Assembly (NCBI GenBank): GCA_002424625.1
Contig: DIKR01000038.1
Coordinates: 12,894 to 25,118 of the forward strand
Origin: Desulfuromonadaceae bacterium UBA5613
GTDB taxonomy: Bacteria > Desulfobacterota > Desulfuromonadia > Desulfuromonadales > UBA2197
Direction: 5' to 3'
Length of the DNA stretch: 12,225 nt
Shown: positions 6,291-12,225 of the stretch, piece by piece
Layout of the letters: each line of letters starts with the position of its first letter
How positions within the stretch are numbered: the stretch's first letter is position 1
The notes under the pieces: generated by a model
The model's database searches: none
The model's input: only the letters and a program-made list of their open reading frames with translations
Told to the model about the DNA's origin: nothing
Program-made: the position numbers and the translations under genes

Positions 6291-8081
6291 TTGCCTTATG
6301 GGATTAATCGTCTGAAAACGCCAGAGCACTATATCCCCACCTGCCGGGCCGAGATGGCCGCACGCGGTTGGGAGGAACTCGACATCCTCTTTATCTCCGG
6401 CGATGCCTATGTTGATCACCCTGCCTTCGGGGTGCCGCTGTTAGCCCGTCTGCTCGAAGCGGAAGGATACCGGGTCGGTATTCTTGCCCAGCCGGATTGG
6501 CGTGATAAGGAGGCCTTCACCGGTATGGGGCGACCGCTTCTCTTTGCTGCGGTTGCGGCCGGAGCGATGGATTCGATGGTCAACCATTACACTGCGGCGA
6601 AAAAACGGCGCAATGATGATGCCTATACGCCGGGAAATCGCGCTGGCGCCCGCCCGAATCGGGCAGTGATCGCTTATGTTGCGGCGGTCAAGGGGGCGTT
6701 TCGGGGTCTGCCGGTGATCATCGGCGGCATCGAAGCGAGCCTGCGCCGTTTGGCTCATTATGATTACTGGGACGACGCGGTGCGGCGATCAATCCTGCTC
6801 GACAGCAAAGCCGACCTCCTCCTGTACGGGATGGCGGAAAACGCTTTGCTTGAGGTGGCGCGTCGGGTTGCCGGCGGCGAGTTGCCTGCAGAGATCGACG
6901 ATCTGCGCGGCACTGCTTACCTGACAGCTGCTCCCCCGGACGATGCCGTTCACCTGCCGTCTTTTGATCTGGTTTCTACCGATAAAACAGCTTTCGGAGA
7001 AGCTTTCCGGCTCGCTGAGGCTGAGCAGAATCCCTGCAGTGGCCGGAAACTGGCGCAACCCCACGGCAACCGCTGCGTGGTTGTCAACCCCCCGGCCTTG
7101 CCCCTGACAGCGGCTGAGCTTGACAAACTCTATGCGCTCCCCTTTCTCCGGCGTCCTCATCCCTCCTACCGCGAAAAAATTCCCGCCTATGAACAGATCC
7201 GTTTTTCAATAACCACCCACCGCGGCTGTTTTGGCGGTTGCGCTTTCTGTGCTATCGGCATGCATCAGGGCAAGACGATCCAGTCCCGCTCCCGGCAATC
7301 GGTCCTTGCCGAAGTTGACACCCTTGCCACGGCTCCGGAATTCCGCGGTACCATCAGTGATCTTGGCGGGCCGAGTGCCAACATGTACGGTTTGAGTTGT
7401 AACGACGCAACGGCGCAGCAGCAATGCCGTCGCCCCAGCTGCCTGTGGCCGCGCCGCTGTCTCCATCTTAGCTGCAGCGATCAGGCGGCAACGGATTTAC
7501 TTGCTCAGGCGCAACAGCGACCGGGGATCAAGCATCTCTTTGTCGCTTCCGGCGTACGTTTTGACCTCCTGCCGCAACAGCCCGCTTACTTTCAGCGCCT
7601 TGTCAAACATCACGTCAGTGGACTGCTCAAGGTGGCACCGGAATCGTTCGCTCCGGCAACCCTGCAAGTGATGCGCAAGGCGCCGCCCGATCTTTTTTCG
7701 TGGTTTCTCAGGGAGTTTCATCAGCTGAATCAGGGGTGCGGCAAGAGGCAGGGCATTGTTCCTTATCTGATGGCGGCGCATCCGGGCACAACCCTGACGC
7801 AAATGATCGATGTCGCTCTCTTTCTGGTGCGCAATAAACTCAAAGTGGAGCAGGTGCAGGAATTTACCCCGACGCCGGGGACGCTATCGACCTGCCTGTA
7901 TTACACCGGTTGCGATCCGTATACCGGCAAAGAGATTTATGTGCCGCGCCGTCGCGAAGAACGGCAGATGCAGAAGGCGCTCCTGCTTTGGCATTTGCCG
8001 GAGAGTGTCCCCTTGATTCGTCAGGCCTTGCGTTTATGCCAGCGGCAAAAGGACGGGGATGAACTGTTGGCGGGGAGGTAA
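6291..8081 (+). CDS. YgiQ-family radical SAM protein of unknown function
   Basis: This is a member of the YgiQ (UPF0313) family of radical SAM enzymes, whose reaction is not known to me. With the TTG at 6291 it has 596 residues. Family marks are GDAYVDHPAFG (37-47), GGIEASLRRLAHYDYWDD (145-162), the radical SAM cluster C313-x3-C317-x2-C320 in a HRGCFGGCAFC context, the DLGGPSANMYG block, and FTPTPGTLST (525-534). A second cysteine set (C370, C379, C384, C390, C395) follows the core. The protein ends soon after the QKALL region, so the long C-terminal extension of some enterobacterial members is absent. The start is uncertain: the frame is the same as argC, opens right after its stop, and no Shine-Dalgarno site precedes 6291. 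An ATG at 6354 would cut 21 residues. It is probably co-transcribed and translationally coupled with argC. Confidence 0.93.
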   Translation: MPYGINRLKTPEHYIPTCRAEMAARGWEELDILFISGDAYVDHPAFGVPLLARLLEAEGYRVGILAQPDWRDKEAFTGMGRPLLFAAVAAGAMDSMVNHYTAAKKRRNDDAYTPGNRAGARPNRAVIAYVAAVKGAFRGLPVIIGGIEASLRRLAHYDYWDDAVRRSILLDSKADLLLYGMAENALLEVARRVAGGELPAEIDDLRGTAYLTAAPPDDAVHLPSFDLVSTDKTAFGEAFRLAEAEQNPCSGRKLAQPHGNRCVVVNPPALPLTAAELDKLYALPFLRRPHPSYREKIPAYEQIRFSITTHRGCFGGCAFCAIGMHQGKTIQSRSRQSVLAEVDTLATAPEFRGTISDLGGPSANMYGLSCNDATAQQQCRRPSCLWPRRCLHLSCSDQAATDLLAQAQQRPGIKHLFVASGVRFDLLPQQPAYFQRLVKHHVSGLLKVAPESFAPATLQVMRKAPPDLFSWFLREFHQLNQGCGKRQGIVPYLMAAHPGTTLTQMIDVALFLVRNKLKVEQVQEFTPTPGTLSTCLYYTGCDPYTGKEIYVPRRREERQMQKALLLWHLPESVPLIRQALRLCQRQKDGDELLAGR

Positions 8082-8110
8082 AGGAGCAGGGGAGGGGAAA
8101 CTTCTTCAGA

Positions 8111-10150
8111 TTAAAGGGGCCACTGACCGTTTTGACAAAGGGTCAGCATGGCATCAACCACATAGGGATCGAATTGCGTGCCGGAACATCTTTTGATCTC
8201 AGCCAGGGTGATTTCATGGGAAAGAGCTTTACGGTAAGGACGATCCGAGGTCATTGCATCATAGGTGTCGACCACCGCAATGATCCGGGCCTCAAGGAGG
8301 ATATCGTCTCCCTTGAGGGAAAACGGGTAGCCCGTACCGTCGTAACGCTCATGATGCTGGACAATAATCTGCCGGACCGTCCCGAGGAAAGTGATTGGTT
8401 CGAGAATCCTGGTGCCGATCAACGGGTGATGATGCAGGATATCGATATCACTTGTCGAGAGAACACCTTCCTTGTTCAGAAGCGCAGCATCTATCCCGAT
8501 CTTGCCAATGTCATGCAGGATAGCGGCGCGCTCAAGTCTTTTGGAGGTATCGTTGCAGAGATTCAGCTGCCGACCGAGAATCCTGGCATATCGGGTCACG
8601 CGCTCCGAATGACCGCAAGTATAGGGGTCACTCGCCTCAACCGCTGAAACAAGCGCCTGCATGGTATTGAGGTAGGTTGTCTGTTGCTCTTCGTAGAGAT
8701 GCACATTTTTGATGGCAACGGAGGCCTGGGCGGCAATCGTTGTGAGCAGTTCAAGGTCCTGTTCATTAAAGGTTAATCTGTCTCTTTTGTTTGCCAGGGT
8801 AATCGTGCCGATGATTTCGTCTTTAACGATCAGCGGTGCGCAGATCAGGGTGTCGCGAGTGTAACCCAGGGAACTGATCGGACTGAACTGGCGATTATTT
8901 TCGGTCTTTTCGATTAGTAAAGGCTGGCGTTTCTGGATCACCCAGTAAGTCACTCCGCCGGGACGCAGCAACAGTCGGGTCTCGCGATTGACCAGATCAA
9001 AGAGGCCGACGGCACTGCCAACCTTGAGGGTGCCGTGTTCAAAATCATACAGAAGGATATACCCGACCTCGGCGCCGACCGCTTCGGTCGTTCGGCGAAT
9101 CATGGTCTCGAAGAGACCTTCCAGATCGAGAGTCGAGTTGAGCGCCACCCCCATCTTGTTGAGGGCGGAGAGGTGGGAGACCGTCATCTCCAGACTTTTG
9201 TTCTTGCATTCCAGATCACTTGCCAGGTCGGCAATCTTGTAGTTTGCTTCTTCGATCTCTTCGATGCGTTCTTCCAGGGAGATGTTGAGGTATTCGATCT
9301 CTTTCAGCCGTTCTTCAACAGTAGTGTTCATGATTTGCAGCGCACCTTGATGGGCGAGTTGCTCGCGACTGACAGCGAGCTCACATTCATGGAGAATGGT
9401 ATTCTCTACCAATGTTTTAAGATGGTCGACCATGCCGTTGAATTTGTTCGCCAGTTCTGCCATTTCCTCCGAACTGTCGATCTGGATAGGTGCCTGATCA
9501 AATTCTCCCTCCTCCACGCGTTTCATGGCAGTAATGATCTGGCGAATCGGCGTATCGACGTAAAAAAGGATAAAGGTCGTTATCGCGATGACAAGCAGAC
9601 CAATGCCGGCGATTGCGGTGAGGAGAGTGGTGTTACGGCTGGTTGTCTGGAGAATCTCGGCATCTTGCAAGGAGAGTTGCAGAGAAAGGATACCGAGAAC
9701 CTTCTGCCCGGGATCATGGCATCTGCTGCATTCAGAAGAATTTTCAAAAGTGAGGAGGGTGTTGTAGCGTTTCTGCCCATCAACATCGTCAGGATAGGAA
9801 GTACGACCGGAGCGGTAGGCCAATAGATCTGTAATGTTTATCAGCTTGTTGATGTCATCTTTGTTGGCAGAGGCAAGGATGCGGCCAGATTCATCGAAAA
9901 TTTTGACAGAGGCGATCGAAGGGTTTTCACCGATTTTGGCAAAAATTTCCTGAACCTTGTCCTGCTCCCCATTTTTCATGTGAACGTTGATGCTGTTGTG
10001 GATCGTTTCACTCACCAGATAGCCGTTCTGTTCGGCGATCTTGGTCAGCATGTGGTGCTGGGTGTCAAGATTTTTCCAGGTAATCAGACCGATGACCCCA
10101 CACATAATAAGGGCAATCAGTCCGAGTATTTTTATTTTAAGGGAGTTCAT
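8111..10150 (-). CDS. Membrane sensor with periplasmic heme-c motif, HAMP, GAF and HD-GYP domains (predicted cyclic-di-GMP phosphodiesterase)
   Basis: The 679-residue receptor likely couples a periplasmic signal to hydrolysis of cyclic-di-GMP. In order it shows: membrane helix 1 (about 8-25); a periplasmic sensor (about 26-172) ending with C141-S-R-C144-H145, a c-type heme attachment motif; helix 2 (about 174-197); HAMP (about 198-250); a coiled coil rich in E/L/I (about 250-335); GAF (about 345-485); and HD-GYP (about 495-679). The output domain looks active: H514, the HD pair H546-D547, H574-H575, H599-H600, the HHERYDGTGYP motif (599-609) and D628 with YDAMT are all present. The ATG at 10150-10148 has only a weak ribosome site. 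The gene stands alone, convergent to ygiQ with 29 bases between them and no clear terminator, and divergent from queA. The signal (redox state, NO, O2 or other ligand) cannot be told from sequence. Confidence 0.93.
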   Translation of the reverse strand: MNSLKIKILGLIALIMCGVIGLITWKNLDTQHHMLTKIAEQNGYLVSETIHNSINVHMKNGEQDKVQEIFAKIGENPSIASVKIFDESGRILASANKDDINKLINITDLLAYRSGRTSYPDDVDGQKRYNTLLTFENSSECSRCHDPGQKVLGILSLQLSLQDAEILQTTSRNTTLLTAIAGIGLLVIAITTFILFYVDTPIRQIITAMKRVEEGEFDQAPIQIDSSEEMAELANKFNGMVDHLKTLVENTILHECELAVSREQLAHQGALQIMNTTVEERLKEIEYLNISLEERIEEIEEANYKIADLASDLECKNKSLEMTVSHLSALNKMGVALNSTLDLEGLFETMIRRTTEAVGAEVGYILLYDFEHGTLKVGSAVGLFDLVNRETRLLLRPGGVTYWVIQKRQPLLIEKTENNRQFSPISSLGYTRDTLICAPLIVKDEIIGTITLANKRDRLTFNEQDLELLTTIAAQASVAIKNVHLYEEQQTTYLNTMQALVSAVEASDPYTCGHSERVTRYARILGRQLNLCNDTSKRLERAAILHDIGKIGIDAALLNKEGVLSTSDIDILHHHPLIGTRILEPITFLGTVRQIIVQHHERYDGTGYPFSLKGDDILLEARIIAVVDTYDAMTSDRPYRKALSHEITLAEIKRCSGTQFDPYVVDAMLTLCQNGQWPL
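9716..9730 (-). other. CXXCH heme-c attachment motif within the sensor domain
   Basis: Reading the minus strand, codons tgc-agc-aga-tgc-cat encode C141-S-R-C-H145. The motif lies between the two predicted membrane helices, on the periplasmic side where c-type heme is attached, and is followed by VLGILSLQLSL leading into helix 2. A CXXCH followed by a (V/I)LG strand just before the second helix is a pattern I recall from many delta-proteobacterial sensor proteins. Possible distal ligands in the same domain are H32, H33, H51 and H57, or M34 and M58. Confidence 0.75.
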
Positions 10151-10435
10151 TAAGTGACTTGCTGTCCGGTCATCGGGGGATTGGTTAGGCGAAACAGATG
10201 CATTTAATAACCGATTATCCTGTAAATTACCAGTCGATTCTCAGTTAAGCTGTTTTCGGCGGAATTAAGTGAATTGCCAGTCACTGTAAGGGATTTTAAT
10301 CAAGTTATTTATCTTGAATTGGTGCGACCTGTTTCTGATTGTCGGGAGCTTGCAGAGGAGATAAAGAAATTGACATTTCGCAAGATTTTATGGTTGTTTT
10401 ACCCGGTTTAACTATTGTGGTCGGATTGAGTATCC
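10151..10435. other. Divergent intergenic region between the HD-GYP gene and queA
   Basis: The 285 bases are visibly more AT-rich than the surrounding genes and must hold the promoters of both divergent units. On the + strand a perfect TTGACA (10370-10375) has no good -10 box at 16-18 bases; TATGGT at 10389-10394 is too close. TTGCCA (10274-10279) with TTTAAT (10295-10300) has a short 15-base spacer and is a weak alternative. A small inverted repeat AGTGA-N8-TCACT (10268-10285) might be an operator half-site pair, but such short repeats are common by chance. I found no convincing promoter on the minus strand and no riboswitch I could recognise. Confidence 0.4.
10370..10411 (+). CDS. Candidate 13-residue leader peptide before queA (speculative)
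   Basis: A strong Shine-Dalgarno-like AGAGGAG (10354-10360) stands 9 bases before a TTG that opens a 13-codon frame, MTFRKILWLFYPV, ending in TAA at 10409-10411. That is 24 bases before the queA ATG. The site is much better than the one in front of queA itself, and TTG starts are used elsewhere here (tgt). The peptide is short and hydrophobic/aromatic. The TTG overlaps the perfect -35-like TTGACA, so an alternative reading is that this is a promoter element and not a coding frame. No family is recognised. Confidence 0.2.
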   Translation: MTFRKILWLFYPV

Positions 10436-11467
10436 ATGCGTCTCGATGATTTCTCTTTTATACTCCCGGATGAGTTGATTGCCCAGTATCCTGCGCCGCA
10501 GCGTGAAGATGCGCGTTTGATGGTCCTGGATCGGGCAACGGCACAGATTACGACGGGATTTGTACCGGATCTCTCGTCATATTTCCGTCGTGGCGATCTG
10601 CTGGTGGTCAACGATACCCGGGTTCGTCCGGCGCGATTGCTGGGGCATAAAGAGAGTGGCGGCCAGGTTGAAGCTTTTTTGCTGCAAAGACAACCAGGGA
10701 AACAAGAGCTCTGGAGTTGTTTGACCCGTGCTTCGAAGTCGCCGCGCCCTGGCAGCCGGCTTTTCTTTCCCGGTACGCTCAGTGGTACGGTGCAGGGGGT
10801 TGATGCACAAGGTTTGACCTTGATCGAGTTTGCCTGTGATGGTGATTTTATTGCGGCGGTCGAGCAGTTCGGGCATGTCCCCCTGCCGCCATATATCCGC
10901 CGGGCAGATGAAGCGCTCGATCGGGAGCGTTATCAGACCGTTTATGCCGCAACACCGGGAGCTGTGGCGGCTCCGACCGCCGGGCTGCACTTTACTCCGG
11001 CCCTCTTTGAACGTTTGCGGGCGCTGGGCGTAGAGATTGCGACACTGACCTTGCATGTCGGCATCGGCACCTTTACTCCGGTGCGGGTGAGAACTCTGGC
11101 CGAGCATCGCATGCACAGCGAGTCTTTTCATATTCCAATCGAGACGGCGGAAGCCGTGAACCGCGCCAAAGCAGAAGGTCGCCGGGTGATTGCAGTCGGG
11201 ACGACGACGACCCGCACCCTGGAAGCGGTCGCCGCCAGGCAGCAGGGAATATGCGCCGGAGCGGGCGAGACCGATATTTTTATCACCCCCGGTGCCAGAT
11301 TTCGGGTGGTCGACGGCTTGATCACGAACTTTCATCTTCCGGAGTCGACCCTTCTCGTTCTGGTCTCGGCCTTTGCCGGGCACGCTTTGACGATGAGCGC
11401 TTATCGCCAGGCGGTCGCGGAACGTTTCCGCTTCTTTAGTTACGGCGACTGCATGCTGATCCTATGA
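10436..11467 (+). CDS. queA: S-adenosylmethionine:tRNA ribosyltransferase-isomerase
   Basis: QueA transfers and rearranges the ribosyl part of SAM onto preQ1 already in tRNA, making epoxyqueuosine at wobble position 34 of GUN-anticodon tRNAs. The 343-residue length is normal. Recognised motifs are NDTRVRPARL (59-68), GHVPLPPYIRR, APTAGLHFT (179-187), HVGIGTFTPV (207-216), GTTTTR (255-260) and, near the end, ITNFHLPESTLL with VSAFAG. The ATG at 10436 gives the usual start (MRLDDFSFILPDELIAQYP). Its own ribosome site is weak (a TGAG 5 bases before). It precedes tgt by 13 bases, and the two are a common operon pair acting in consecutive steps. No residue of the known motifs appears to be missing. 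Confidence 0.97.
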   Translation: MRLDDFSFILPDELIAQYPAPQREDARLMVLDRATAQITTGFVPDLSSYFRRGDLLVVNDTRVRPARLLGHKESGGQVEAFLLQRQPGKQELWSCLTRASKSPRPGSRLFFPGTLSGTVQGVDAQGLTLIEFACDGDFIAAVEQFGHVPLPPYIRRADEALDRERYQTVYAATPGAVAAPTAGLHFTPALFERLRALGVEIATLTLHVGIGTFTPVRVRTLAEHRMHSESFHIPIETAEAVNRAKAEGRRVIAVGTTTTRTLEAVAARQQGICAGAGETDIFITPGARFRVVDGLITNFHLPESTLLVLVSAFAGHALTMSAYRQAVAERFRFFSYGDCMLIL

Positions 11468-11470
11468 TTC

Positions 11471-11475
11471 AGGAG
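11471..11475 (+). promoter_or_regulatory. Ribosome binding site of tgt, fixing a TTG start
   Basis: AGGAG lies 5 bases (all T) before the TTG at 11481. No ATG or GTG is available in frame before conserved Tgt sequence begins, so this site decides the non-ATG start. It begins 4 bases after the queA stop codon, which allows translational coupling. Confidence 0.75.
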
Positions 11476-11480
11476 TTTTT

Positions 11481-12225
11481 TTGAGCCGATTCCACTACGA
11501 ACAACTTGCCAGCGATCCCCGGAGCCAAGCCCGTCGCGGACGGATCCATACCCGGCGCGGAGTGATCGAGACCCCGATCTTTATGCCGGTGGGGACGCGT
11601 GGTACGGTCAAGGCGATGACGGTGGACGATCTGAAGGCAGTCGGTGCCCAGATCATCCTCGCCAATACCTATCATCTGTTGTTGCGACCGGGACATGAAC
11701 TGGTTCGGGAACTTGGCGGATTGCATGCTTTCATGGACTGGGATCGACCGCTTCTCACCGATAGCGGCGGCTTCCAGGTCTTCAGTCTCGGCGATTTACG
11801 GGCGATCGATGAAGAAGGGGTGCGTTTCCGCTCCCATATCGACGGCACTCTCTTCAGCCTGACGCCGGAATCGTCCATTGCGGTGCAGGAAGCATTGGGC
11901 GCCGATATTATCATGGCCTTCGATGAGTGTATCCCTTATCCGGCCAGCCGGGAGTATGTTGCGGCATCCACCGCCCGCTCCGGTCGTTGGGCGAAGCGTT
12001 GCCAGGCTGCCCGCCGCCCGGATGATGATGCGGCTCTCTTTGCGATTGTCCAGGGGGGAATGTATCCGGACCTGCGGCAACAAAGTGCAGAGGATCTCGT
12101 TGCCGGCGGCTTCGAGGGTTATGCTCTTGGCGGTCTTTCGGTCGGAGAGAGCGCTGAGCAGATGTATGACGTCATGGAAGCAACTCTGCCGCACCTGCCG
12201 CAGGATCAGCCCCGTTATGTCATGG
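11481..12225 (+). CDS. tgt: Queuine/preQ1 tRNA-guanine transglycosylase, 3'-truncated by window edge
   Basis: Tgt swaps guanine 34 of GUN-anticodon tRNAs for preQ1, the step before QueA. The frame runs open from TTG 11481 to the window end, giving 248 of about 370-375 residues. The N-terminus reads M-SRFHYEQLASDP. Family motifs are TPIFMPVGT, the ANTYHL block, TDSGGFQVFSL with the substrate-binding aspartate D94, the DGT...LTPE segment, GADIIMAFDEC, AIVQGG, and GYALGGLSVGE (tRNA/base pocket). The nucleophilic aspartate and the zinc-binding cysteines lie beyond the window, so completeness cannot be judged. TTG as start is supported by the AGGAG 5 bases upstream and by lack of an alternative before conserved sequence. 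In related genomes yajC-secD-secF often follow, which could be tested on the next stretch. Confidence 0.96.
   Translation, partial: MSRFHYEQLASDPRSQARRGRIHTRRGVIETPIFMPVGTRGTVKAMTVDDLKAVGAQIILANTYHLLLRPGHELVRELGGLHAFMDWDRPLLTDSGGFQVFSLGDLRAIDEEGVRFRSHIDGTLFSLTPESSIAVQEALGADIIMAFDECIPYPASREYVAASTARSGRWAKRCQAARRPDDDAALFAIVQGGMYPDLRQQSAEDLVAGGFEGYALGGLSVGESAEQMYDVMEATLPHLPQDQPRYVM

Noticed and set aside
8082..8110. A terminator between the convergent ygiQ and HD-GYP genes.
   Set aside because: The 29 bases are purine-rich and form no stem with a T-run. None could be supported, although one may overlap the coding ends.
9035..9826. A 263-codon open frame on the + strand inside the HD-GYP gene region.
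   Set aside because: The minus-strand receptor has clear domains across this whole stretch. The + frame shows no family features.
1..12225. Searched by eye for a mobile element, CRISPR array, tRNA, toxin-antitoxin pair, phage or defence genes.
   Set aside because: No direct-repeat arrays, transposase, integrase or tRNA-like cloverleaf was seen. Nearly all coding capacity is explained by recognised housekeeping or signalling genes.

Overview
The window is ordinary chromosomal housekeeping DNA, moderately GC-rich by eye, with genes packed tightly on the + strand and one large sensor gene on the - strand. The gene content suggests an anaerobic delta-proteobacterium of the Desulfuromonadales (Geobacter/Desulfuromonas/Pelobacter type). 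The basis is a ribE-ribBA-ribH-nusB order, a fused bifunctional RibBA, a monofunctional homoserine dehydrogenase with an ACT domain, and a membrane sensor with a periplasmic c-type heme motif joined to an HD-GYP output. This taxonomic call is inference from gene order and protein style, not from a search.

Layout. Positions 1-2360 carry the end of riboflavin synthase (ribE, 5' end cut off by the window edge), ribBA and ribH. Together these supply most of the riboflavin pathway. nusB follows ribH by 4 bases and hom follows nusB by 23 bases, so 1-4169 reads as one co-directional block. A new transcription unit starts at about 4230 with a good sigma-70 type promoter and a small 5' leader hairpin, followed by rplM-rpsI (ribosomal proteins L13 and S9). 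It ends in a strong intrinsic terminator at 5192-5224. argC (arginine biosynthesis) has its own excellent Shine-Dalgarno site. It is followed in the same frame, two codons after its stop, by a YgiQ-family radical SAM protein of unknown function.

At 8111-10150, convergent to ygiQ, lies a 679-residue transmembrane receptor. Its order is periplasmic sensor with one CXXCH heme site, HAMP, coiled coil, GAF, HD-GYP. It is predicted to convert a periplasmic redox or gas signal into cyclic-di-GMP hydrolysis. A 285-base AT-richer divergent intergenic region separates it from queA and tgt (cut by the right edge). These two enzymes act in queuosine tRNA modification and are often clustered.

I see no mobile element, CRISPR array, tRNA, rRNA, phage gene or obvious defence system. 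The points most worth a second look are the heme-c/HD-GYP receptor, a second conserved-looking cysteine set in the YgiQ protein, a candidate short leader ORF before queA, and the 5' leader of rplM. I find no convincing new multi-gene system.
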